The position numbers and the translations under genes were made by a program. Shown piece by piece: positions 1 to 13,400 of a stretch of DNA of 64,000 nucleotides (within the stretch, counting starts at the first letter, position 1; every line of letters starts with the position of its first letter). This DNA comes from Chlorops oryzae (Eukaryota > Arthropoda > Insecta > Diptera > Chloropidae). The notes beneath the pieces were generated by a model. The model was not told where the DNA came from. It did not search any database and saw nothing but the letters and a program-made list of their open reading frames with translations. Location of the stretch: the NCBI GenBank assembly GCA_020466095.1, contig CM035808.1, positions 25,809,508 through 25,873,507 on the forward strand. The letters are read 5' to 3'.

Positions 1-1341
1 AAAATATTTGATATGTTTCATATTCTATTTTCTCTAAAAAGTCTAAAAATCTACTCTCAAGTTGTCTATTTTCAAATGTCTCCTGCCTGCTCTGCAACAG
101 ATAAGTGTGAAAAGTTTATGTTTATATGGCTCTTCATTTTAGGTACCTACTTATTTCCCATTTTGTTTTCATCGTGGGTTGCGTCATTGCGTTAATAGGC
201 GCACATGGATGCCATTTTTTGCCACTTTTTCCCTGTTTTTCTTTTTCCCACTTTTTTTTTTTTTTTTTTTTTTTTTGTTTGGTTTTGAAGAACTCTAGGG
301 TTGCATGCCTTTTTTTTTAATTGTAGGTACATGAAAAGCGAACATATATGAACGTGTTGACTGTCAACAGTTTTACACCAAAGTGCGGGGGAAACCAAGC
401 TTCGATGGCGGAAAGCTTGATTGGTTGATAGGTTGGTGAACTGTTCGATGTTCGGTTCTGGGCGTGCGTGTGGGTATGCGTGTTTTGTTTAACAATTAAG
501 CGGGAACATTGTTGACGCTCTTCTCTTTTTTCTTACAACCGCAAGCACACAAAGGCATACCAATAAGTGAAGACGTGTGTGTGTGTGTGAAGTGTTTTTG
601 CTGTTGCGGTCTTTGGGGCATGCACGACACACACAACTGAATTTCAGTATCCCTAAGCGGAATGTGCACATCGAGCGAAACTTATTCGACTTCAATTAAT
701 GGCAAATAAAGTTCAATTATATTCCCGCTTGGGGTTTTTTCGGTAAGCCAAATATGCCAAATAAATTTCATTGCATCGTTTCGAATGCTGGTTTATTTCT
801 CCTCCAAGGCAAGAATATATGTACCAACATAACATATGTACGTACGAAGAGGAAGAGTTTGAACGTTTTCTTTGGAGACTTTTCATTTGGATTTTATGTA
901 TTCAAGTGTATTACTTTTATTTAATTTTATTTAACAAAATGCTGAAAAAAATTTTTTACGTTTCAAATAATTTCAGAAAGGCCGTAACATATTTTCTTTG
1001 AAATTTCTCATACCGAAAACTTTTTCATTCCCACATGCTTTTGCTACTCAACAATATAAACCCGGAAATTGTACTTAATTTAAAATCTCTTCACTGCAAA
1101 GGCGAGAAAACTTTTCCATTACAAACGAACTAAGCAAGAGTGTTATAGTCCAGCCAGTGTTGCTGAAATTACAATACCCGACAAATAAACATTTTATTTT
1201 CATAGCACTGTAAATTGTGGGCTTCATCGTGATCAAGAATTTTTTTTTTGTGCGCCTACTTTTGTCGAATTTCAACTTAAGAACGAAAGCTTATAAGTAT
1301 ACTTTTCAATTTAAGTCTCTCAAAAGTTGATGTTTTATGAG
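1..1341. other. AT-rich noncoding stretch
   Basis: No convincing gene. The stretch holds a 25-T run at 252-276 and a short (GT)7 microsatellite at 575-589. Reading frames here are short and low in complexity, and I see no splice-flanked coding segment. The 351-490 part is somewhat richer in GC but is not open in a coding-like way. Confidence 0.6.
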
Positions 1342-1570
1342 CAGGGCTCGGATTTTATTGACTTTTATAAATTTAATGCATACTTTATGGAGTAAAAATG
1401 TTGTTTAACTCAAAAAAAGTTAGGATTCAAAACGATTTTAAACTCAAATATGAATTTTTTAAAGGCTTGAAAAGCGCTTTGCTAAACTTATTCGCAAAAT
1501 GTTTGTGAGAAAAATTTTGCCCCAAAAAGTATGCTTTAAATTTATAAAAGTCAACAAAATCCGAGCCCTG
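1342..1570. mobile_element. MITE family 1, copy 1 (CAGGGCTCGG inverted repeats)
   Basis: A 229-bp nonautonomous inverted-repeat element. The left end starts CAGGGCTCGGATTTTATTG and the right end is its reverse complement with about two mismatches over some 45 bp (through the GTATGCTTTAAATTTATAAA part). There is no coding capacity. Two more copies lie at 15,438-15,663 and 17,409-17,638 with the same internal sequence (TTATGGAGTA...TTGTTTAACTC; GCTAAACTTATTCGCAAAATG). No clean target-site duplication is visible; the bases just outside (ATGAG) recur beside other copies, so the true end may lie a few bases further out. The superfamily is not assigned. Confidence 0.85.
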
Positions 1571-4500
1571 GTTATAGCAATTCTCTTGATTATTTAGACC
1601 AGTGATGTGCATAACTAACAAATACAAAAATAAGCATTTTTTACATACAATGTATGAAGCATTTCGTTTTATTCGCTTTCAAAATAAATCATCTGTTGCA
1701 TGGTTGAAATTTTATTTTTTTCAAAAACTCCTAAATAGTCTAAAAAAAATATACATTTTTCATACATTTTGGCCCTACTTTTTTTCGTACAAGTTTTATA
1801 ATAAAAAATATGTTTCGATAATAGATAGATACAAATTATTTGTTTTAACTTCAAAAACATTACGTTCTTCATTAAAACGAACCGAAAAAGTTAAGAAAAG
1901 TCAATAGTTTCCGTTATGAAAATCTGTTGATAACAACGATAATTGAATGGAAAATGTGTACTTGAAAAAAGGAAAAATAGTACCTAAAATATCAATCATG
2001 GGGTGTTGCTAGGTGCAACGTGAATTTGTATCGTACACTATCCGTGTGACACTAATTCAAATGTCCAAAAATCCTTGCTTATGGAGATCATAGGGCTTGC
2101 ACAACACTGATTTAGACAGACAATCGCAGCGGAAGTACCCTTACTTTTATCCAATTACATTGGTTCTGCACATTGCACACGTGTGCACAAATCAAGTATA
2201 CCCTCGACCTGATGTGTATCGAGTATAAGAACTTTGTCATTTCACAATGCCCGAACAAATCCAAACAAAACTTTTCGCAACAAGGCATTCAAGATACTCC
2301 TGTGTTCATTGAGCAATTACTTTTAGCATTTCCCTCATATCTCACAACAGAAACGGTTGCAGGCAATCTTTGTTTTCCGTACGGGACTTTAAAGAGCTTC
2401 AGAACGATTTCAGAGGATTTGAGTTCTGAGAAATTCTTTTTTTTTTTTTTAATTGTTTTATTTAAAATAAATAATAAATACGTAGAGGAAGGAAAGAGGT
2501 GACTTCGAAACCCAAAATAGGGGAATTCGAATTGCAATCTGTATTAAAACTTTTCGAATGAATTATGCCCTTTGAGGTTCAAGAAGAAAATTCTGTAGAA
2601 ACTAAGAATAGTTTCGGGAAATGGTATTGTATTTTTGTTTTTATTCTTGTTTCATATGAAAGTGGTAAAGAAAATTTGAAGAGAAGAATTCATTTGGTTT
2701 GAAGCAAAGGAATTGAAAAGCAAATTCATTTACTCGAGAGAAAAAAGTACCTAAAAAAAAGGCTTTTGGTTTTCCTATTTCAAGAATGGAGAGGGCTCTG
2801 CAAGGTATGCTTTGGAAAATCTCTTTTCTGTGGAAAAATAATGTCAATGCAATGGAGGATAATAGCATTGCAAGGATTAAAGCAAACAACATTAATCATT
2901 CCAACTGTTGAAGGGGGAAAACAAAGCGTCTGTCAATTTTGCTAGCAACAGGAATTTCGGACGGCGTATTTACTTTATGAGATTATTTTTTGGGTTGAGC
3001 GTGATGAAGTGCCCTTAATGAGAAATATTTAGCACTTTATAGGGCCGACATTTTATTCGATTTTTTTTTTTTTCAAGAGGATTTTGTTTCTTTTGGGGTG
3101 AGGTACGATGTGAACGAGTACATTTCTAAGTATAAATAAATAATTTTTTAAAAACAAATTTAAACTAAGGATCTCAAAGAGCGCCAAATTGGCAAAACTT
3201 TTAACAAAACCCTGAGAAATGGGGGTCTTGCAGAATTTTTTTCTATTATGTCATCGAACTGAAGAACCAATTTGTCTGACCAAGTCAGATTTAGAACGTG
3301 CTTGGTCTTCTGAAAGCATTATGCTGCACAAGGAGAAGAGGACTACAGTAAGTAAGGTCTCCCTGAATTTTCTAACCAAATTTAGCTGAGCTCCTTGCAA
3401 AAAACTGCGTAGTTACAACCAGAAGAACAGATAAATGGACCGATCTCCCTTATCCTTTATATTGTAAGGAAAAATTATACCAAGACTTTCAGAATAGTTC
3501 TCTTGCATAGGATAATTTACGGCTTAACACAATATTTAATATTTTTCTATAACGTATGAAAAACTGACATAAAAAAGCAAAGAAAATAAAATTTCTTAAT
3601 TGAAAACCTTTTGGGAACAACCCATCTTAAACTGAAAATCCAAAAGGAAATTTCGTTACAACAAAACTTGAAACAGTTTTCTGAAAAAATTTTTCTCCAA
3701 CAGCATTTTCGGTTATAAATAAAATTCAATCTAATGTGCACATATGGAGCATTCGAGGGACACGAAATTCTTTTTCTTCGTCAAAGCTCAAAGTATTGCT
3801 TCTGGCAATGTTAGCTGTCGAAAGCAAACATCATTATGCGTGTCCCTACAGACAGTTACTTGATGTAACATAAGCTCCCTCATAATTTCGAAGGCATTCA
3901 TTTGAAAATGTCTCCCTCGGCAAATGTGTTCATCGCAACAGTTTATCGCCAGTAAAAGTGTTCGGAATGCGTAAAACGAATAATGTGACGCCACACTTTG
4001 GAATTTTCGTGACGTACGCCCATTTAATGGGATACAATGGTAAATATATGTATGTATGCTTTCCAATCGAAAGTTAAGAAAACGGTAAAGTTCTTTACTT
4101 CGTTTTTTTAGTATTCCTAGAAATCTTCTTAATACTTTCATTATTTTCTCTTGAAGTCAAAATGACACCATTATTTTGTAGGCGAAGTGTATTCTATCCT
4201 CAGAAGACAGGAGCTTTCATGTTCGCCCGAAACATGCAAGCATGTCGACAGCTGTAATAGGAATTATGATGCGACTTAACTAGTTTTCTCCAAATGAAAT
4301 TGTGTACGCATCATGGTTACTGACTTGAAAAACATTTGCGTGGGGGTCAAATGCTTGCAGACTTTTCAATTGAAATTCCAAACTTGGAAAGACGCAAGAG
4401 AATTTTTTTGCAAAGAAAATTTTTTGTATTTTTAATAATATCATTTTATATTAGGGGCACAAACATTTCACCCACGAGTCCAATCGTTGTGCCTACTTAT

Positions 4501-6691
4501 TTACTTTCAACGGTTTACATTTCAAAAGTTTGTTGAAGTGGCAAATCGCAAGTCAAGTGACCCACTTCTCTTTTAAGTACGCCTGTTAATAGCAGATAAA
4601 AATAATTTTTCTCTTTCTTTAAAAGCTCATGCTGTACGTTTTAAGATTTAAAAAGTTTCGCACTGGCGAAGGGGAAACGTTCTTTCATGTGATGTTCTGA
4701 AAATAAACTTCACTTTACATAGAAGAGATTTTTAGTAGATATCCATTTGATCGGTGGAAATGGAAATTCTGGGGAATCACATTTCATCAATTGAAGAACT
4801 ACGTCATAAGAAAAGTAAGTTACTGAATTGGGGAAGGATTTTTGGCTTTAGTAGGGAACGATCTAAAATAGATTTCAACATTGAAGGCCCTTACGAATTA
4901 TTATTATTTTAAGGTAGTTGAAATTCCAACATACATCATTCGGTACTACAATATGGAATATGATGCCGTTAATTTTAAACTTCCCTAAGGAAGGACTCCG
5001 CAAAAACATTAACATCTGCTTTAATGCCTTTAGTAACATGAATATCTCAAATTATAATACAACGCTAGCATCTTAATTGGCTATTTAAATTATTTTCACC
5101 GTTTGGCCGTAGCCACAACAATCTTCCCTTGCATGGGCACCTTTCTGTGTGTACCTACGTTATGAATTACATGCATTACGCTATTTACAAATAAATACTA
5201 TGTAGTAAGATGAGTAAGTTGATTTCAGTGAGCCAGAACAATTTACGATGTGCATAATTTAAGCACAATACCGAATAATCATAGCATAATAAATGCACGT
5301 GTTTGAAGACAATCGCATAATATACGAAATGACTGACCGGTATAAGATTCGGTAAGCGGTAAGAGAAGACGTAACGGGTATTAATAATAAGGGAATGTTT
5401 CTTATCCACTTCGAATTAGCCTCATTACATCCCGGCAGCTCTCCTCCATCGGCCAAATTGATTTGCCCTGAATGTTCGAAGAGAGCTCTACAGGTCTAAC
5501 CAGTTATCTATGCGAATCGAATTGTGTGTGTTAAGTGCTTTGCTATAAACGGAAGAGAAAAAAGTTGGATGGATCTTAAATAAAACTAAGTATTAATCGA
5601 CTTTGAAACTTTTGCAAAGAAAAATTATTCACAAGATTAGGTATTCCTCATCCTTCCATGCGCCAACCTGCGCTATAAAACAAAATAAATTTTATTTCCA
5701 CTTATCACACACCCAACATGGTAGCAGTTTTCGTTGCGAAGCGAAACAAAAGTTTTCCATCAAACAAAAGTTCCATTAAAACCGAACTTTCAAATTTATT
5801 TTCCAGCGTAGAGGAAACTTGTATTTACACTGAAAAACCGCAACCATGGAGCATGCAAATAGAAAGGCGAAAGACTGCTCGAGCACAACAAAAGTAGGTA
5901 TCCACAAAAAAAAAAAAAAAAAAAAGAAAAGATCGAACACACATTCTTAACAAGTTAAGCCAACAAACAACAAATTGGCTTAAAAAGTAAGACGAGCAGA
6001 GTCAATTTTGCAAATTTCCTAAACCTACGAAGAGTTTCAGATAAATAAGTTTTCCAAAAAATTAAGGCAATTTTCACAGCAGCTAACTTTAAGCTATTGA
6101 TTTTATATCGAGCCCAATGAAAACTAATTTCTTAAATTTATTACAGCTAACGAAATTGGATGTACGCCTTTTTTTCTGACAAAATCCATACAGAAAAATG
6201 AAATGATTTTCAAAAATGGTTTTGGGGACACCAGAACACCCCTAGAACTTTGAGGTCAATAAACAAAACAAAAAAAAAACAAGGCTTTATGAGATCAAAC
6301 AGCCCACAATATCGCAAATAATAATAACTTATGTCACATCGAGGTCAACGAGAACACGCAAAAAATAAAAGAAGAAAAGAAGAAAAACGAAAACTTACAA
6401 CGGACATCGCAACATTATGAAAGCTTGAGAAAAGAAAAGCCATTAATATCAACATCCTGACGACAGCAATAAAAATAATCTTTACGTTGAAGAGGAAATG
6501 ATATATCAAGATATGTCCAGAGTCCAAGAACGGAAACATAATTGTTAATAAGTCTTAAGAAGAACTTCCTCCTCACAGTTCAAAGCTTAAAGATAAAGCC
6601 AACGCGCTTCCGCTTCCTTATACGCACACAAACAGATGAGCTGCGTTTGGCGGCTTCAGCGATTCAATAATGCGCGCAATTTGTTTGTTTT
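1571..6691. other. AT-rich noncoding stretch
   Basis: No gene could be supported. The longest open frames (2173-2502 on plus, 3788-4141 on minus) lack domains, splice context or biased codon use, and their lengths are near what chance gives at this base composition. There is a 20-A run at 5906-5925. Sites resembling splice donors occur (for example near 3350 and 4815) but have no coding exon in front of them. Confidence 0.5.
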
Positions 6692-7448
6692 TATTCCCCG
6701 AGTGAGCAGGGTATATTAGTTTTGTGCGCATCTTGTAACAACTAGAACTAAGCTCAGCAAATAAAGACATATATGTAGATATATTCCTGAGCAGGATTAA
6801 AGACTGAATCGATTTAGGCATGAATGTATGTCCGTCAATTCGTCCGACTATCCTCCTGTGGTCGTTCTTTTTCGACCAGACAGGAGAAATCACGTCGAAA
6901 TGTGACAAACAGTTGTGTCGGGTCCCGAGAATGATCCTAAGTGGAAATGGGGGATATCCACCCACTGCCATGCTCACAAGTGATTTCAATTTCGTATACT
7001 CATCAATTACCAGAAGAGAGGTTTTTATCAAAAAAATTGTCTTTGTCTATTCTAGAGTCATGTCCACACATGCGCCCACAAATAATGATTTATCGTAACG
7101 TGCAAATGAAAATGCATAGGAGCTTCAAATTTCGGAAAAAAAATAGCCACGATGTATAGAGGTCTATGGGAGAAATATGAGTAGCCCGCCCACGGTCACA
7201 TAGCAGGACTATTTTTAGCTTTCTAATTAAAAATTAAGAGCTTCAAAATCGAATCTAAGATTGACCAAGAGGAATGAAAAGTCTACCACTACTAAGCTCA
7301 CAAGTATTGATTTCTTGTACCTTCCGTACGGAAAGACAAAACAAAGTGTGCCAATACTGTCGGGAAGCTGGGTATATCAAAGTAGGGCTTGACCGACTTA
7401 AGCTTTTTTACTTATTTATTATTGTTATTCTTTTTTTTTTTTTTTTTG
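6692..7448. repeat. TATACCC-type dispersed repeat, degenerate copy a
   Basis: A decayed copy of the dispersed repeat also found at 17.2, 38.8, 41.4 and 46.7 kb. Shared landmarks are the GCAGGGTATATTAGTTTTGTGCG start, a CTGAGCAGGATTAAAGACTGAATCGATTTAG stretch read here only in part, the ATGTCCGTCAATTCGTCCG core (compare CCGTCTGTCCGTCTGTC at 38,966), and a terminal T run at 7431-7447. Open frames inside it are repeat-derived and are not genes. From memory, similar GGGTATA...GTCCGTCTGTC repeats are very common in fly introns and intergenic DNA. The exact ends are uncertain. Confidence 0.6.
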
Positions 7449-10400
7449 CTAGAAAACAAATATTCTTTGTCGTAGAGAAAAAGAAGGAAAATTCATGACT
7501 ATCAATTTTCATTTGCTATGCAAGAAACGTTTCATTGGACATTGCTTTTATTGTTAGCTATTTGGGTTTTATTCCATCAAGGAAGTCCTTCAAGCCGAGA
7601 TAAAACATCCACGATGCGGAAGGATCACAGCGGGAAAAAAGGATTTCGGAAATAAGTTGAATAAAAAATGTATTTGTTTTCCCCCCGCCGGCTCATTTAA
7701 TGGATGTAAATAACACAGCTATGGGACACAAATTTGTATTAACGTTAAAAAAAATTTATGCCAAGATATAAAACCCAAAGACCCTTACTTATTTTAGTAG
7801 AATTTCTTATAATAAAATTAAGCATATGCTTCATTACTGTTGATTTGTATGACTAAGTTTGGGTATTAAAATTTATTGACTCACGTTAACTTGGATAAAA
7901 TGATAGCTGATATGAAATTACCTGAAAGAAAAGAAAAAATCCATTAATATAATTAATTATAAAATTAAACTATTAAAATATATGAATATGATTAAATGTA
8001 ATTTTTAGAGAAATTGTAAATACATATATTCTATAGTATTGAATCTATAAATTCAAACTTATTAACGACTTAACTACATACGTGTAAGCATATCTCGCCA
8101 AACGCATTAAACTTTTACCTTTACTATTTATTTTATTAGCTTAAATTATTTCCAGCAGTTGCTTTAAAAGCTCTTAGGAACACATAAAAAACTTTCAAAA
8201 CGAAGCTGGATACATCGACCCAATCCTCATCAATGCCAATATGAAAGTTTGAAATACTTTCGAATAAAATCAAAGGATTAAATATTGCAGATATGAGTAA
8301 AAAATCATTCGTTTTCAACGTCAAACGTCACCATTTCACAAATCGAAATACATATTTCAGACCAGTTAACTCAAGTTCATAAGATTCGTTGAACTAGCTT
8401 AGCCAAGTACATAAGTACAAGCTAATATACGGGCATATGGGAGTTCGTATACATATTAGTCTTGTGAGCATTATGCAATGTTATGTATTTATTCATAACG
8501 TTCATTCCACCGCCAGTTAGCAACGGAACAAATGTGCAATAAAAATATAAAAAAATCTGCGGTAGCTGCACAACGTCATTCATCCATTCGCCTACTTCTA
8601 CTCAGTCTTCCAGTCAACCAGACATCTATGAATACAATGCAAACAATCAACACTCATAGAAGTTGATCATTCAAGCGTATCCCACAAGTGTCGCAACGGA
8701 ACTGAAAATGCTGTCAAAACGGCAACAACGGCCACCAACAACAATAAACAACAACAGAACGTCATTCGCAAGTAACAAAAAAAAAATTATTCTCTGTCAT
8801 GAAATGCTATGAATCCTTTTTATTTTGCACCCAAGCCATCAATGTCAAAATCAAATAGAAGATTAAAAGGTCAACTGGCGCAGTGTGGCATGTGGATAAT
8901 ATAAACCATATAGCAATGTACGCTTACGTTTAAAGAGTTCTCTTGCGCACAGACCACACACACACACACACGCACATCATTTATCACTCACACATTCACG
9001 GCACGACATGAAATTACATCGCACACACCACCAACCTTGCAGTGCAACAGTTGAATCGATCATATGGGGTACGACGGGTTGTATGTGGCTGCAATGCCAT
9101 ATTACATTCCGCATACGCAATTCAATATTCGCAATGGAATACCTACTTCTGCGAGAGCTGTAAAAATGAATTTCAACTTGAATTGGCAAATATTCAAATT
9201 CAAAATATTCGCAAACAACGCTTGACTATTTCCATCGATGGATTTTGTGGGATCAATATAGTCAGCGTTCGAGTGGTATATTCATTCATAAATGAGAGAA
9301 ATTTATCAAAATGGTCAGCACAAGACCTTTCGCAAGCCGTTGAAAAGTTGAAAAGGATTTTCCGAATTCTAGAGAGATGGCTGCCAATTTATTTTCCGTT
9401 CGAGTATTGACTTTTGGAGTCAAAAATCTCAGGGGTTTGCTTTCTTTGTGTTTGTGTGGGTCTGTGTGTGTTAGTGCGTGTGTTGATATTCTACCTTTTC
9501 TTGCAACATAGGCCAAAAAAAAATGTATTGTTTGAACAAGAAAGGCATGAGGAGGAAATCCTTAACGAGTTAACCCAATGAAAAACAAATAACCCAACTT
9601 TCTAAATTTCTGAAATTTTTAAATAAAGTTTACTCGTACAAATAGAGTTTATTGAGCGAAATATTCTCAGCTTAATAATTGAATACACTAATAATCTTAT
9701 GTCATGGTGCAATGGCTTTTTTAAAGATGATCTTAAATGGTAATTTTGATGATGTGAACGATACACGTAAAGGCAAAGAACGGGAAGGATTCAAATTATG
9801 TCGCTTTGGTATTAAAGTGAAATAGTCGAGAACATCGATTTTTTTTCGCCCTATACAAAAAGAAAACTAATAAAAACGAAAGAAAATATCCAACATTACC
9901 TTTTTTTCCCACACCAAGCTCTCATATTGTTGTCACTGACAAACAAAATCCGAGGAAAAATAATCCGTATCGGCCCCCTGGCGTGTGAGATTGGCGTTTT
10001 ATGTATTTCAATCTTGTCAGCGGTGTTTGCCGTTTACACAGCCGATTGATGCTAAAGCTCGTACTGTGGCGCTGATTGATTAAGCGAATCTTGCCTTGTG
10101 GTAACAATCTCATTTTGATTGCCTCATACGGTGGCATGAATGTGGCATTTTAATTAAATTTATTAACGAGTGCGTATTTTTTTTTTCAATTTTTTTAAGC
10201 ATGTAATGTCGAAAAAAAATAGATTGATGTGAATTATTGTTTTATCGAAATACAAAAGATATGGATAATCACAATGGAACTGTTTCATTGTTTTTTTCAA
10301 TGAGCCGTAATCAGGATTTCATTTCGGAAATGGATATATTGACTTTTTAAAAACTTGAATTAAGTGATTTAAGCCACTTTTCTATAGAATTCAGAAACAG

Positions 10401-13400
10401 TTTCCTTTCATAAGATAACCTTCCCGTGTGAGAATTTTTTTTTTTTTCAAAATTTAAATCAAGCTTTTTTAAGTGCTTAATTTTAGTTTCCGTAGATTGC
10501 TTTTGGAAATACTTTGTCGAACAATGCAAAGATACAATTTTTAAACTTTATGATTTCAATGCAAAATAAAATATATCTATACAGCTTTCATAATAATTTC
10601 ATCACAAGATAACAAAATTTTTGATATATTTTCGCAATCAATAATGAGGAGCTTGAGAATGCAAAACATTTTTGGCCAGAACAAACAAAAAACAAGCTCT
10701 GTCGAAAGTATCACATCCATAAAATACATCAAATCACAATGGCATTTCGAAATTCGAACGAAAATCTCACACACACACTGAGCAACAGAGAGACAATTTT
10801 GGAGTAAAATGTTTCTCTCTAGTGTCGAAAAAGTTTTATAATTGGAAATTCAAAACTTTTTCTAACTGAAAGCTCAAAATTTTGATTTAATGATTCCATT
10901 TCGTTGCCTTGGCATTGATATATTTCTAAATTGGTTTATAATTTAATGATTTACAAAAATACTACTTAACTAAAATTGTGTTTTAAAAAATTTTGAAATA
11001 GTTTATGCGTAGGTATGGCATATAGTCTGAGCAGTAATAAGGAACTCACAATAAAAAATGGAGTACCTCTGGATTTTTCGAAGTGACTTCATTCTCCGAA
11101 AATCCACAAAACGATCAAGCAGAAGTATGATCCAAAGTAGTCAATGAGAGATATACCTACGTTATTTTTTACTCTGCTTAACTCAGACGTGCAATTCACA
11201 AAGCCTTCTAAAAACCCCTCCAAATTTATCTTCAGCTGGATACTAAATTTTGTTGGTCTTGTTTCTATGGAAACAGGAATTAGCACATTGCCCGTCAAAG
11301 GAGCATGTGGCAAAATTGCTCTTCTTAACATCTCTTTATGCCATAGTAGAATACCTTTGTGAATTGCCTAAGAATAAAATGTTCAACCTAAGCTTCACTA
11401 TTGAAGTAGTTAAATGTTATTGGAATTTTTTAGTGACAGATCCAGTTCTAAGGCGGCCAGTTGAATAAATTGGCTGGCAAATGAAGTTAAAGTACTTCAG
11501 TAAGTACATATCCATTGATCCAATAGACTCGTAATGTATGCAAGCCTTTTTCCGGTCATAAGGCATAACGATAACTAATAAAACTCTTTAGATTTTCCTT
11601 TTTCTCAAATGAATTATTTTGAATTATTCTTGCCCCTTAAAAATTCTTTCATTGAAATGTCTTAATTTGGTTTAGGTACATACCTACTTCCCTTTTAAAG
11701 TCTTTCAATTTTAAATCCTTTCAAAGTTCAAAAATAAATTTACTCTACAACAAGGGTAAAAGCTAAATTCTTGTATCGGCTCAACTGCTTTCATCCTTCC
11801 AAATAATAAGAAGCCTCGTGGGTCTTGTTGGCTGCTTTGCTATTCAAAAAGCCGAAATAACGTACAGCATAAATGAATTTTCATGAAATTTCTATGGAAT
11901 TCCAATATGAAATAATGTTTGCAACGTAATTGCCCGGGCACGTGAAAGGGCTTTAGATGCTTTCATTGATATAAGAAGTACAAACAGATTCATATCAGCG
12001 AATACTTAAAAGAAACAAAGAAAAACAAGCAATCTTCTCCCTTTTCTCATAAAAGATTCTCCCAGAAACCGAGGAGAAAAAAATTATTATCGCTCCAAAG
12101 GAAGCGGGAGCGGAAACGGGAACAGAGATTTTTAAGCCTTGGCACCCTTTTCAACAATTTTTTCCGAAAACTTTTTAGGCAGAATTCTAATTGACCCCTT
12201 TTTTTGCTGTTGCTGTTGTTATTGTAGCAGGTAATACGGATTTAAGCTCTGTAATAAAGGTAAAATAGAGGGTAAAAAATATATGCCATTATTCAAATCA
12301 GTGTCTCGATGAAAAGTCACTGACTTTTTACTTTACCTTTAATTATAAATTGTATTTTTTGTTTTTTCTTGGGTTCAGCTTAAAGGCTAGAAATAAATCA
12401 TTAGTTCCTTAAGTTGAGATGAAGGATATTGATTTTTCTTCACTTAAGAACTGATGAAATGTTTACAAAAAAAAAATTAAAATCAATTATTAATTTGCTG
12501 TGAACGAATGAGCTTAAAGCTTTTAATGGAATTCTAATTTATTTCATCCATTACATTGGAGAGACGTTATTTACAAGAAACCATCAAAACTATTTTCCCA
12601 TTCTTCACTATCGAAACCATGTTTTTCAAACATTCAACTCATTATGTACTTATTTACTTCGAAGCCACAATTCTGCCTCAAGTCTTCATTTTCTCACACT
12701 TTTCTCATTGACATTCTCGCCTTCAAAATTTCCTGCACAGCTACATCCTGTTTAATTATTCTGTTTTCCTTTCGAGCTTCTTTCGTTGCCGTTGCAGAAA
12801 CTTCTTAAAGCCCAAAGACTTTAAAGGACTTTTGAGTTTCATTATTCAGGAATCGTTTGCATTAAATTGGACTAAATTTAAGATTGGCTCTGAATCGGGA
12901 CTGGCCATTTTACCTTGAAGCACTAATGTTTGTTTTGCTGGCAAACAAAAGCCGATAGCATGTAAACCTTGTGGGGAATGGAATTAATTTGATTGAGTAA
13001 TGTGAGTGGTTTACTTCATAAGTATATGAATACTTGAGAACAAAATCATCTCAATATCGATTAAATCACAAAAGTATATGTATAGACTCTGTGATACCAC
13101 CTTTTGTATTGGAAAAGCCTCTTCGCTCATTTTTCTGGGGAAATTTGTTGGAATAAAGAAATATTTGCTTTTTGAGAAAGCAGATCGTATCGATTTAATA
13201 TTTAAGTATTTCATTTGGCTTATTTTTTTCTTATTACTGTCTTCGTAGAAATTTAAGTTACCTGTTGAGTAAGTATATCAACCCTCACTTTTAGCCGTCT
13301 GGCATTTGAATTGTCTCTCAGCAAGAAACAGTATATAAAATCGATCGCCCTTTCTTCTGAATTTCTTTCGTAAGATACATAAATATAGAATATGGACCTC

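Noticed and set aside
3788..4141. 117-codon minus frame
   Set aside because: It has no domain, no splice context and no codon bias; frames of this length are expected by chance several times in 64 kb of this composition.
6618..7031. 137-codon minus frame
   Set aside because: It overlaps the degenerate TATACCC repeat, and the frame is not kept in the other copies.
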